Shown piece after piece: positions 27,101 to 40,392 of a stretch of DNA of 64,000 nucleotides (position 1 is the first letter of the stretch; each line of letters begins with the position of its first letter). The notes beneath the pieces are model-generated. The model had not been told where the DNA came from. It did not search any database and was given only the letters and a program-made list of their open reading frames with translations. Made by a program: the position numbers and the translations under genes. The DNA is from Megalopta genalis. Lineage: Eukaryota > Arthropoda > Insecta > Hymenoptera > Halictidae. Location: contig NW_027477555.1 of assembly GCF_051020955.1 (NCBI RefSeq), forward strand, positions 1-64,000, written 5' to 3'.

Positions 27101-30100
27101 GTCATTTGCGTCGCATGGATTTGAAGCTAAACCTTCTACATAACATTGATTTGACGCTTAATCATGTGTTTTGCATGGATTTGAAGCTAACTCGTTTGTT
27201 TCCCCTGCATTTGAAGCTATATCACTTATATCGCAAGTATCTGATGCTAAATCATTTGTGTTGTTTAGATTTGAAGCTACACCGTCCACATAACATTGAT
27301 TTGAAGCTTAACCATGTGTTTTGCATGCATTTGAAGCTAACTCGTTTGTTTCCCCTGCATTTCAAGCTATATCACTTATATCGCAAGTATCTGATGCTAA
27401 ATCATTTGTTTCGCATGGATTTGAAGCTAAACATTCTACATCGCTTTGATTTGCAGCTAAATCATGTGTTTCGCATGGATTTGAAGCTAAACCTTCTACT
27501 TTCGCATTGATTTGAAGCTGACTCGTTTGTTTCGTCCGCATTTGAAGCTATATCACTTATATCCCAACTGTTTGTAGCTAAATCATTTGTATTGCATGGA
27601 TTTGAAGCTAACTGGTTCGTTTTCCCTGCATTTGAAGCTATATCACTTATATCGCAAGTATCTGAAGCCAAATCATTTGTGTCGTATGGATTTAAAGCTA
27701 CACCATCCACATAACATTGATTTGAAGCTTAACCATGTGTTTTGCATGGATTTGAAGCTAAACATTCTACATCGCTTTGATTTGCAGCTAAATCATGTGT
27801 TTCGCATGGATTTGAAGCTAAACCTTCTACTTTCGCATTGATTTGAAGCTGACTCGTTTGTTTCGTCCGCATTTGAAGCTATATCACATTTATCCCAAGT
27901 GTTTGAAGCTCAATGATTTGCTTCGCACGGATTTGAAGCTAATCCTTCTACATCGCATTGATTTGAAGCTAAATCATGTGTTTTTCATGGATTTGAAGCT
28001 AACTCGTTTGTGTCCCCTGCATTTGAAGGTATATCCCTTATATCGCATGTATCTGATGCTAAATCATTAGTGTCGCATGGATTTGAAGCTAAACCTTCTA
28101 CATCGCATTGATTTCAAGCTAAATCACGTGATTCGCTTGGATTGGAAGCTAACTCGTTTATTTCGTCTGCATTTGAAGTTGTATCACTTATATCGCAAGT
28201 ATCTGAAGCTAAATCATTTGTGCCTCATGGATTTGAAGCTAAAGCTTCTATATCGCATTGATTTGCAGCTAAATCATGTGTTTCGCATGGATTTGAAGCT
28301 AACTCGTTTGATTTGTCTGCTTTTAAAGCTATATCACTTATATCCCAATTGTTTGAAGCTAAATCATGTGTTTCGCTTGTATTTGAAACTAGCTTGTTTG
28401 TTTCGTCTGCATTGGAAGCTATATCACTTATATCGCAAGTGTTTGAAGCTCAATAATTTGTCTCGCATGGATTTCAAGCTAAACCCTCTACATCGCATTG
28501 ATTTGAAGCTAAATCACGTGTTCCGCTTGGATTTGAAGCTAAACCTTCTACATTGCATTGATTTGACACTAAATCATGTGATTCGCTTGGATTTGTATCT
28601 AACTCGTTTCTTCCGTCTGCATTTGAAGCTATATTACTTATATCGCAAGTATCTGAACCTAAATCATTTGTTTCTCATGGATTTCAAGATAAGCCTTCTT
28701 CCTCGCTTTGATTTGAAGCTAAACCTTCTACATAACATTGATTTGACGCTTAATCATGTGTTTTGCATGGATTTGAAGCTAACTCGTTTGTTTCCCCTGC
28801 ATTTGAAGCTATATCACTTATATCGCAAGTATCTGAAGCCAAATCATTTGTGTTGTATGGATTTGAAGCTACACCTTCCACATAACATTGATTTGAAGCT
28901 TAACCATGTGCTTTGCATGGATTTGAAGCTATCTCGTTTGTTTCCCCTGCATTTGAAGCTATATCACATTTATCCCAAGTGTTTGAAGCTCAATGATTTG
29001 CTTCGCATGGATTTGAAGCTAAACCTTCTACATCGCATTGATTTCAAGCTAAATCATGTGATTCGCTTGGATTGGAAACTAACTCGTTTATTTCGTCTGC
29101 ATTTGAAGCTGTATCACTTATACCGCTAGTATCTGAAGCTAAATTATGTGCTTCGCATGGATTTGAAGCTAACTCGTTTGTTTCGTCTGCATTTGAAGCC
29201 ATGTCTCATATAGCCCAAGTGTTTGAATCTCAATCATTTGATTCGCATGGATTTGAAGCTAATCCTTCTACATCGCATTGATTTGATGCTAAATCATGTG
29301 TTTCGCATGGATTTGAAGCTAACTTGTTAGTCTCGACTGCACTTGAAGCTATATCACTTATTTCGATAGTATCTAAAGCTAAATCATTTGTATCGCATGG
29401 ATTTGAAGCTAAACTTTCTACATCGCATTGACTTGAAGCTAAATCATGTGATTCACTTGCATTGGAAGCTAACTCGTTTGTTTCGTCTGCATTTGAAGCT
29501 ATGCCACTTATATCGCAAGTATCTGAAGCTAAATCATTGGTTCCGCATGGATTTGAAGCTAAACTTTCTACATCGCATTGATTTGAAGCTAAATCATGTG
29601 ATTCGCTTGGATTGGAAACTAACTCGTTTATTTCGTCTGCATTTGAAGCTGTATCACTTATACCGCTAGTATCTGAAGCTAAATCATGTGCTTCGCATGG
29701 ATTTGAAGCTAACTCGTTTGTTTCGTCTGCATTTGAAGCCATGTCACATATAGCCCAAGTGTTTGAATCTCAATCATTTGATTCGCATGGATTTGAAGCT
29801 AATCCTTCTACATCGCATTGATTTGATGCTAAATCATGTGTTTCGCATGGATTTGAAGCTAACTTGTTAGTCTCGACTGCACTTGAAGCTATATCACTTA
29901 TTTCGATAGTATCTAAAGCTAAATCATTTGTATCGCATGGATTTGAAGCTAAACTTTCTACATCGCATTGACTTGAAGCTAAATCATGTGATTCACTTGC
30001 ATTGGAAGCTAACTCGTTTGTTTCGTCTGCATTTGAAGCTATGCCACTTATATCGCAAGTATCTGAAGCTAAATCATTGGTTCCGCATGGATTTGAAGCT

Positions 30101-31537
30101 AAACTTTCTACATCGCATTGATTTGAAGCTAGATCATGTGATTCGCTTGGATTGGAAGCTAACTCGTTTATTTCGTCTGCATTTGAAGCTGTATCACTTA
30201 TATCGCTAGTATCTGAAGCTAAATCATGTGCATCGCCTGAATTGGAAGCTAACTCGTTTGTTTCGTCTGCATTTAAAGTTATGCCACTTATATCGCAAGT
30301 ATCTGAAGCTAAATCATTGGTTTCGCATGGATTTGAAGCTAAACCTTCTACATCGCATTGATTCGAAGCTAAATCATGTGTTTCGCATGGATTTGGAGCT
30401 AACCCGTTTGTTTCGCCTGCATTTGAAGCTATGTCACTTACATCGCAAGTATTTAAAGCTAAATCATTTCTTTCGCATGGATTTGAAGCCAAACCTTATA
30501 CATCGCATTGATTTGAAGCTAAATCATGTGCTTCGCATGGATTTGAAGCTAAGCTTTCTACGTCGCATTGGTGTGAAGCTAAATGATGTGTATCGCATGG
30601 ATTTTGAAGCTAACTCGTTTGATTCGTCTGCATTTGAAGAAATATCACTTATATCCCAAGTGTTTGAAGCTAAATCATTTGTTTCGCTTGGATTTGAAGC
30701 TAAACCTTCTACATCGCATTGATTTTAAGATAAATCATGTGTATCGCACGGATTTTGAAGCTAACTCGTTTGTTTCGTCTGCATTTGAAGCTATATCACT
30801 TATATCCCTAGTGTTTGAAGCTAATCCTTCTACTTCGCATTGATTTGATGCTAAATCATGTGTTTCGCATGGAGTTGAAGGTAACTTGTTAGTATCGTCT
30901 GCATTTGAAGCTATATCACTTATTTCGCTAGTATCTAAAGCTAAATCATTTGTTTCGCATGGATTTGAAGCTAAACTTCCTGCATCGCATTGATTTGAAG
31001 CTAAATCATGTCTTTCGCTTGGATTGGAAGCTAACTCGTTTGTTTCGTCTGCATTTGAAGTTATGCCACTTATAGCGCAAGTATCTGAAGCTAAATCATT
31101 GGTTTCGCATGGATTTGAAGCCAAACCTTCTACATCGCATTGATTTGAAGCTAAATAATGTGCTTCGCATGGATTTGAAGCTAACTCGTTTTTTTCCCCT
31201 GCATTTGAAGCTATATCAGTTATATAGCAAGTATCTGAAGCTGAATCATTGGTTTCGCATGGATTTAAAGTTAAACCTTCTACATCGCATTGATTTGCTG
31301 CTAAAACATGTGTTTCTCATAGAATTGAATCTAACTGGTTTGTTGCGTCTGCATTTGAAGCTATGTCCCTTATATGGCAAGTATCTGAAGCTAAATCATT
31401 TGTTTCGCATGGATTTGAAGCTAACTCGATTGCTTCGTCTGCATTTGAAGCTATATCACTTATATCCCAAGTATTTGAAGCTAAATCATTTGTTTCGCAT
31501 GGATTTGAAGCAAAACCTTCTACATCGCATTGATTTG
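23580..31537. repeat. 8-kb superunit, copy 1
   Basis: The order of rare variants from about 23580 to 31537 is reproduced at 33275-40392. The offset drifts from about 9.7 kb on the left to 8,855 bp on the right because of internal insertions and deletions. Shared markers include the head GATTTTTGAATC with ACTATCCACATTACATTG (near 25050 and 36430), GATTTAATTCTGGTTCG (near 24745, 26220, 34435 and 36120) and the CATAACATTG variants. Internally it carries a 540-bp tandem pair (29072-30151). Confidence 0.8.
29072..30151. repeat. 540-bp tandem pair inside the superunit
   Basis: Two adjacent 540-bp units (18 monomers) share the phrases TATAGCCCAAGTG, AACTTGTTAGTCTCGACTG and CACTTGCATTGGAAGC. In the second superunit the first corresponding unit is 450 bp (38017-38466), lacking three monomers, and the next is 540 bp (38467-39006). 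Confidence 0.8.
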
Positions 31538-31980
31538 CTGCTAAATCATGTGATTCGCTGGAATTTGAAGATAACTAGTTTGTTTCGTCTGAATTTGAAG
31601 CTATGCCACTTATATCGCAAGTATCTGAAGCTAAATCATTGGTTTCACATGGATTTGAAGCTAAACCTTCTACATCGCATTGATTTGCTGCTAAATCATG
31701 TGATTCGCTTGAATTTGAAGATAACTCGTTTGTTTCGTCTGAATTTGAAGCTATGCCACTTATATCGCAAGTATCTGAAGCTAAATCATTGGTTTCACAT
31801 GGATTAGAAGCTAAACCTTCTACATCGCATTGATTTGCTGCTAAATCATGTGTTTCGCTTGGATTTGAAGCTAACTCGTTTGTTTCGCCTGCATTTGAAG
31901 CTATGCCACTTATATCGCAAGTATCTGAAGCTAAATCATTGGTTTCGCATGGATTTGAAGCTAAACCTTCTACATCGCTT

Positions 31981-32250
31981 TGATTTGCTGCTAAATCATG
32001 TGTTTCGCATGGATTTGAAGCTAATCCTTCTACATCGCATTGATTTGCTGCTAAATCATGTGTTTCGCATGGATTTGAATCTAAACCTTCTACATCGCAT
32101 TGATTTGCTGCTAAATCATGTGTTTCGCATGGATTTGAAGCTAAACCTTCTACATACCATTGATTTGCTGCTAAATCATGTTTTTCGCATGGATTTGAAT
32201 CTAAACCTTCTACATCGCATTGATTTGCTGCTAAATCATGTGTTTCGCAG
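31981..32250. repeat. Local 60-bp dimer expansion (E and D monomers only)
   Basis: Four consecutive 60-bp cycles consist only of an E monomer followed by a D monomer with the head GATTTGCTGC, without C, B or A monomers. A related run, with the same CTACATACCATTG and TGTTTTTCGCATGG variants, lies at 32713-32940, 691 bp downstream. The pentameric order is therefore locally replaced by a dimeric one. Confidence 0.85.
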
Positions 32251-32712
32251 GGATTTGAAGCTAATTCGTTTGTTGCGCATGCAGTTGAATCTAAAAACCT
32301 ATATCACAAGTATTTGTAGCTAAACCATTTGTTTCGCATTAATTAATGCTAATCCTTCTACTTCGAATTGATTTGAAGCAAGATCATGTGTTTCGCATGG
32401 ATTTGAAGCTAACTCGTTTGTTGCGCATGCAATTGATGCTATATTACCTATATCCCAAGTGTTTGAAGCTCAATATTTTGTATCGCGTGGATTTGAAGCT
32501 AAACCTTCTACAACGCATTGATTTGCTTCTAAATCATGTGTTTCGCATGGATTTGAAGCTAAGCCTTCTACGTCGCATTGGTGTGAAGCTAAATGATGTG
32601 TATCGCACGGATTTTGAAGCTAACTCGTTTGATTCGTCTGCATTTGAAGATGTATCACTTATATCCCAAGTGTTTGAAGCTAAATCATTTGTTTCGCTAA
32701 ATCATTTGAAGC

Positions 32713-32940
32713 TAAGCCTTCTACATCGCATTGATTTGATGCTAAATCATGTGTTTCGCATGGATTTGAATCTAAACCTTCTACATCGCATTGATTTGCT
32801 GCTAAATCATGTGTTTCGCATGGATTTGAAGCTAAACCTTCTACATACCATTGATTTGCTGCTAAATCATGTTTTTCGCATGGATTTGAATCTAAACCTT
32901 CTACATCGCATTGATTTGCTGCTAAATCATGTGTTTCGCA
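32713..32940. repeat. Second copy of the 60-bp dimer expansion
   Basis: This is the same E-D dimer run as at 31981-32250 with the same private variants, displaced by 691 bp. The flanking sequence GTTTCGCTAAATCATTTG at its left edge is a junction that skips most of a monomer. The same junction recurs near 42000. Confidence 0.8.
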
Positions 32941-33274
32941 GGGATTTGAAGCTAATTCGTTTGTTGCGCATGCAGTTGAATCTAAAAACATATATCACAA
33001 GTATTTGTAGCTAAACCATTTGTTTCGCATGAATTAATGCTAATCCTTCTACTTCGAATTGATTTGAAGCAAAATCATGTGTTTCGCATGGATTTGAAGC
33101 TAACTCGTTCGTTTCGCCTGCATTTGATGCTATATCACTTATATCGCAAGTATCTGAAGCTAAAACATTTGTTACGCATGGATTTGAAGCTAAACCTTCT
33201 ACATCTCATTGATTTGCAGCTAAATCATGTGTTTCTCATGGATTTGGAGCTAACTCGTTAGTTTCGCCTGCATT

Positions 33275-36200
33275 TGAATCTATATCATTTATATCCCAAG
33301 TATTTGAAGCTAAATCATTTGTGTCGCATGGATTTGAATCTAAACCTTCTACATCGCATTGATTTGAAGCTTAATCGTGTGATCCGCTTGGACTTGAAGC
33401 TAACTCGTTTGTTTCGCCTGCATTTTAAGCTACAATATTTATATCGCAAGTATATGAAGCTAAATCATTTGTGTCACATGGATTTGAAGCTATACCTTCT
33501 ACATCGCATTTAATTGAAGCTAAATCAAGTATTTCGCTTGAATTTGAAGCTAACTCGTTTGATTCGCCCGCATTTGAAGCAATATCAATATATCGCAAGT
33601 ATCTGAACCTAAATCATTTGTATCGCATGGATTTGAAGCTAAACTTTCTACATCGCATTGATTTGAAGCTAAACCATGTGTGTCGCATGGAGTTGCAGCT
33701 AGCTCGTTTGCTTTGTCTGCATTTGAACGTATAACGCTTATAACGCAACTATCTGAAGCTAAATCATTTGTTCCGCATGGATTTGAAGCTTAACCTTCTA
33801 CATCTCATTGATTTGAAGCTAAACCCTCTACATCTCATTGATTTGAAGCTAAATCATGTGTTTCACATGGATTTGGAGCTATACCTTCTACATCGCATTG
33901 ATTTGAAGCTAAATCATGTGTTTGCATGGACTTTATGCTAACTCGTTTGTTTCCCCTGCATTTGAATCTATATCAGTTACGTCGCAAGTATCTGATGCTA
34001 AATCATTTTTTTCGCATGGATTGAAGCTAAACCTTCTACATCGCATTGATTTGGAGCTAAATAATGTGTTTCGCTTGGATTGAAGCTAAACCTTCTACGT
34101 CGCATTGATTTGTAACTAAATCATGTGTTTTGCATGGATTTGATGCTAACTCGTTTGGTTCTCCTGTATTTGTAGCTATATCACTTACATCGCAAGTAAT
34201 TGAAGCTAAATCATTTGTTCCGCATGGATTTGATGCTGAACCTTCTACATCGCATTGATTTGAAGCTGAATCCTGTGTTTTGCATGATTTGATGCTAACT
34301 CGTTTGTTTCCCCTGCATTTGAAGCTATATCAGTTTTATCGCAAGTATCTGATGCTAATCATTTGTTTCGCATGGATTTGAAGCTAAACCTTCTACACCG
34401 CATTGATTTGAAGCTATATCATGTGATTCGCTTGGATTTAATTCTGGTTCGTTTGTATCGTCTGAATTTGACACTATATCACTTATATCGCAAGTATCTA
34501 AAGCTAAATCATTGGTTTCGCATGAATTTGAAGCTAAACCTACTACATCGCATTGATTCGAAGCTAAATCATTTGTTTCGCTTAGATTTGAAGCTAACTC
34601 GTTTGTTTCGTATGTATTTGAAGATATATCACTTATATCGCAAATATCCGAACCGAAATAATTTGTTTCTTATGGATTTGAATCTAAGCCTTCTACCTCG
34701 CATTGATTTGAAGCTAAATAATTTGTTTCGCTTCGATTTTTGAATCTATACTATCCACATTACATTGATTTGCAGGTAAATCATGTGTTCCGCATGGATT
34801 TGAAGCTAACTCGTTTGTTTCGTCTGCATTTGAAGCTATGTCACATATATCCAAGTGTTTGAAGCTAAATCATTTGTTTCGCATGGATTTGAAGCTAAAC
34901 CTTCTACATCCCATTGATTTAAAGCTAAATCATGTGATTCGCTTGGATTTGGATTGGAAGCTAACTCGTTTATTTCGTCTGCATTTGAAGTTGTATCACT
35001 TATATCGCAAGTATCTGAAGCTAAATCATTTGTGCCTCATGGATTTGAAGCTAAAGCTTCTACATCGCATTGATTTGCAGCTAAATCATGTGTTTCGCAT
35101 GGATTTGAAGCTATCTCGTTTGATTTGTCTGCATTTAAAGCTATATCACTTATATCCCAATTGTTTGAAGCTAAATCATGTGTTTCGCTTGTATTTGAAA
35201 CTAGCTTGTTTGTTTCGTCTGCATTGGAAGCTATATCACTTATATCGCAAGTGTTTGAAGCTCAATAATTTGTCTCGCATGGATTTCAAGCTAAACCCTC
35301 TACATCGCATGATTTGAAGCTAAATCACGTGTTCCGCTTGGATTTGAAGCTAAACCTTCTACATTGCATTGATTTGACACTAAATCATGTGATTCGCTTG
35401 GATTTGTATCTAACTCGTTTCTTCCGTCTGCATTTGAAGCTATATCACTTATATCGCAAGTATCAGATGCTAAATCATTTTTTTCGCATGGATTTGAAGC
35501 TAAACCCTCTACATCTCATTGATTTGAAGCTAATTCATGTGTTTCGCATGGATTTGGAGCTATACCTTCTACATCGCATTGATTTGAAGCTAAATCATGT
35601 GTTTTGGATGGATTTTATGCTAACTCGTTTGTTTCCCCTGCATTTGAATCTATATCAGTTACGTCGCAAGTATCTGATGCTAAATCATTTTTTTCGCATG
35701 GATTTGAAGCTAAACCTTCTACATCGCATTGATTTGGAGCTAAATAATGTGTTTCGCTTGGATTTGAAGCTAAACCTTCTACGTCGCATTGATTTGTAAC
35801 TAAATCATGTGTTTTGCATGGATTTGATGCTAACTCGTTTGGTTCTCCTGTATTTGTAGCTATATCACTTACATCGCAAGTAATTGAAGCTAAATCATTT
35901 GTTCCGCATGGATTTGATGCTGAACCTTCTACATCGCATTGATTTGAAGCTGAATCCTGTGTTTTGCATGGATTTGATGCTAACTCGTTTGTTTCCCCTG
36001 CATTTGAAGCTATATCAGTTTTATCGCAAGTATCTGATGCTAAATCATTTGTTTCGCATGGATTTGAAGCTAAACCTTCTACACCGCATTGATTTGAAGC
36101 TATATCATGTGATTCGCTTGGATTTAATTCTGGTTCGATTGTATCGTCTGAATTTGACACTATATCACTTATATCGCAAGTATCTAAAGCTAAATCATTG

Positions 36201-39200
36201 GTTTCGCATGAATTTGAAGCTAAACCTACTACATCGCATTGATTCGAAGCTAAATCATTTGTTTCGCTTAGATTTGAAGCTAACTCGTTTGTTTCGTCTG
36301 TATTTGAAGATATATCACTTATATCGCAAATATCCGAACCGAAATAATTTGTTTCTTATGGATTTGAATCTAAGCCTTCTACCTCGCATTGATTTGAAGC
36401 TAAATAATTTGTTTCGCTTCGATTTTTGAATCTATACTATCCACATTACATTGATTTGCAGGTAAGTCATGTGTTCCGCATGGATTTGAAGCTAACTCGT
36501 TTGTTTCGTCTGCATTTGAAGCTATGTCACATATATCCCAAGTGTTTGAAGCTAAATCATTTGTTTCGCATGGATTTGAAGCTAACTCGTTTGATTTGTC
36601 TGCATTTAAAGCTATATCACTTATATCCCAATTGTTTGAAGCTAAATCATGTGTTTCGCTTGTATTTGAAACTAGCTTGTTTGTTTCGTCTGCATTGGAA
36701 GCTATATCACTTATATCGCAAGTGTTTGAAGCTCAATAATTTGTCTCGCATGGATTTCAAGCTAAACCCTCTACATCGCATTGATTTGAAGCTAAATCAC
36801 GTGTTCCGCTTGGATTTGAAGCTAAACCTTCTACATTGCATTGATTTGACACTAAATCATGTGATTCGCTTGGATTTGTATCTAACTCGTTTCTTCCGTC
36901 TGCATTTGAAGCTATATCACTTATATCGCAAGTATCTGAACCTAAATCATTTGTTTCTCATGGATTTCAAGATAAGCCTTCTTCCTCGCTATGATTTGAA
37001 GCTAAGTCATTTGCGTCGCATGGATTTGAAGCTAAACCTTCTACTTTCGCATTGATTTGAAGCTGACTCGTTTGTTTCGTCCGCATTTGAAGCTATATCA
37101 CTTATATCCCAACTGTTTGTAGCTAAATCATTTGTATTGCATGGATTTGAAGCTAACTGGTTCGTTTTCCCTGCATTTGAAGCTATATCACTTATATCGC
37201 AAGTATCTGAAGCCAAATCATTTGTGTCGTATGGATTTAAAGCTACACCTTCCACATAACATTGATTTGAAGCTTAACCATGTGTTTTGCATGGATTTGA
37301 AGCTAACTCGTTTGTTTCCCCTGCATTTGAAGCTATATCACATTTATCCCAAGTGTTTGAAGCTCAATGATTTGCTTCGCACGGATTTGAAGCTAATCCT
37401 TCTACATCGCATTGATTTGAAGCTAAATCATGTGTTTTGCATGCATTTGAAGCTAACTCGTTTGTTTCCCCTGCATTTCAAGCTATATCACTTATATCGC
37501 AAGTATCTGATGCTAAATCATTTGTTTCGCATGGATTTGAAGCTAAACATTCTACATCGCTTTGATTTGCATCTAAATCATGTGTTTCGCATGGACTTGA
37601 AGCTAAACCTTCTACTTTCGCATTGATTTGAAGCTGACTCGTTTGTTTCGTCCGCATTTGAAGCTATATCACTTATATCCCAACTGTTTGTAGCTAAATC
37701 ATTTGTATTGCATGGATTTGAAGCTAACTGGTTCGTTTTCCCTGCATTTGAAGCTATATCACTTATATCGCAAGTATCTGAAGCCAAATCATTTGTGTTG
37801 TATGGATTTGAAGCTACACCTTCCACATAACATTGATTTGAAGCTTAACCATGTGTTTTGCATGGATTTGAAGCTATCTCGTTTGTTTCCCCTGCATTTG
37901 AAGCTATATCACATTTATCCCAAGTGTTTGAAGCTCAATGATTTGCTTCGCATGGATTTGAAGCTAAACCTTCTACATCGCATTGATTTCAAGCTAAATC
38001 ATGTGATTCGCTTGGATTGGAAACTAACTCGTTTATTTCGTCTGCATTTGAAGCTGTATCACTTATACCGCTAGTATCTGAAGCTAAATCATGTGCTTCG
38101 CATGGATTTGAAGCTAACTCGTTTGTTTCGTCTGCATTTGAAGCCATGCCTCATATAGCCCAAGTGTTTGAATCTCAATCATTTGATTCGCATGGATTTG
38201 AAGCTAATCCTTCTACATCGCATTGATTTGATGCTAAATCATGTGTTTCGCATGGATTTGAAGCTAAACTTTCTACATCGCATTGACTTGAAGCTAAATC
38301 ATGTGATTCACTTGCATTGGAAGCTAACTCGTTTGTTTCGTCTGCATTTGAAGCTATGCCACTTATATCGCAAGTATCTGAAGCTAAATCATTGGTTCCG
38401 CATGGATTTGAAGCTAAACTTTCTACATCGCATTGATTTGAAGCTAAATCATGTGATTCGCTTGGATTGGAAACTAACTCGTTTATTTCGTCTGCATTTG
38501 AAGCTGTATCACTTATACCGCTAGTATCTGAAGCTAAATCATGTGCATCGCATGGATTTGAAGCTAACTCGTTTGTTTCGTCTGCATTTGAAGCCATGTC
38601 ACATATAGCCCAAGTGTTTGAATCTCAATCATTTGATTCGCATGGATTTGAAGCTAATCCTTCTACATCGCATTGATTTGATGCTAAATCATGTGTGTCG
38701 CATGGATTTGAAGCTAACTTGTTAGTCTCGACTGCACTTGAAGCTATATCACTTATTTCGATAGTATCTAAAGCTAAATCATTTGTATCGCATGGATTTG
38801 AAGCTAAACTTTCTACATCGCATTGACTTGAAGCTAAATCATGTGAATCACTTGCATTGGAAGCTAACTCGTTTGTTTCGTCTGCATTTGAAGCTATGCC
38901 ACTTATATCGCAAGTATCTGAAGCTAAATCATTGGTTCCGCATGGATTTGAAGCTAAACTTTCTACATCGCATTGATTTGAAGCTAGATCATGTGATTCG
39001 CTTGGATTGGAAGCTAACTCGTTTATTTCGTCTGCATTTGAAGCTGTATCACTTATATCGCTAGTATCTGAAGCTAAATCATGTGCATCGCCTGAATTGG
39101 AAGCTAACTCGTTTGTTTCGTCTGCATTTGAAGCCATGTCTCATATAGCCCAAGTGTTTGAATCTCAATCATTGGTTTCGCATGGATTTGAAGCTAAACC

Positions 39201-40392
39201 TTCTACATCGCATTGATTCGAAGCTAAATCATGTGTTTCGCATGGATTTGGAGCTAACCCGTTTGTTTCGCCTGCATTTGAAGCTATGTCACTTACATCG
39301 CAAGTATTTAAAGCTAAATCATTTCTTTCGCATGGATTTGAAGCCAAACCTTATACATCGCATTGATTTGAAGCTAAATCATGTGCTTCGCATGGATTTG
39401 AAGCTAAGCTTTCTACGTCGCATTGGTGTGAAGCTAAATGATGTGTATCGCATGGATTTTGAAGCTAACTCGTTTGATTCGTCTGCGTTTGAAGAAATAT
39501 CACTTATATCCCAAGTGTTTGAAGCTAAATCATTTGTTTCGCTTGGATTTGAAGCTAAACCTTCTACATCGCATTGATTTTAAGATAAATCATGTGTATC
39601 GCACGGATTTTGAAGCTAACTCGTTTGTTTCGTCTGCATTTGAAGCTATATCACTTATATCCCTAGTGTTTGAAGCTAATCCTTCTACTTCGCATTGATT
39701 TGATGCTAAATCATGTGTTTCGCATGGAGTTGAAGGTAACTTGTTAGTATCGTCTGCATTTGAAGCTATATCACTTATTTCGCTAGTATCTAAAGCTAAA
39801 TCATTTGTTTCGCATGGATTTGAAGCTAACCTTCCTGCATCGCATTGATTTGAAGCTAAATCATGTCTTTCGCTTGGATTGGAAGCTAACTCGTTTGTTT
39901 CGTCTGCATTTGAAGTTATGCCACTTATATCGCAAGTATCTGAAGCTAAATCATTGGTTTCGCATGGATTTGAAGCCAAACCTTCTACATCGCATTGATT
40001 TGAAGCTAAATAATGTGCTTCGCATGGATTTGAAGCTAACTCGTTTTTTTCCCTGCATTTGAAGCTATATCAGTGATATCGCAAGCATCTGAAGCTGAAT
40101 CATTGGTTTCGCATGGATTTAAAGTTAAACCTTCTACATCGCATTGATTTGGTGCTAAAACATGTGTTTCTCATAGAATTGAATCTAACTGGTTTGTTGC
40201 GTCTGCATTTGAAGCTATGTCCCTTATATGGCAAGTATCTGAAGCTAAATCATTTGTTTCGCATGGATTTGAAGCTAACTCGATTGCTTCGTCTGCATTT
40301 GAAGCTATATCACTTATATCCCAAGTATTTGAAGCTAAATCATTTGTTTCGTATGGATTTGAAGCAAAACCTTCTACATCGCATTGATTTGA
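33275..40392. repeat. 8-kb superunit, copy 2
   Basis: This is the partner of 23580-31537, colinear with it apart from several internal insertions and deletions. Examples are about 210 bp extra near 35684-35890 and a 6-bp insertion near 34946. Between about 33920 and 35310 it also carries at least seven single-base deletions that the first copy lacks. The match ends near 40392, where this copy reads TGATGCTAAATC and copy 1 reads TGCTGCTAAATC. Confidence 0.8.
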
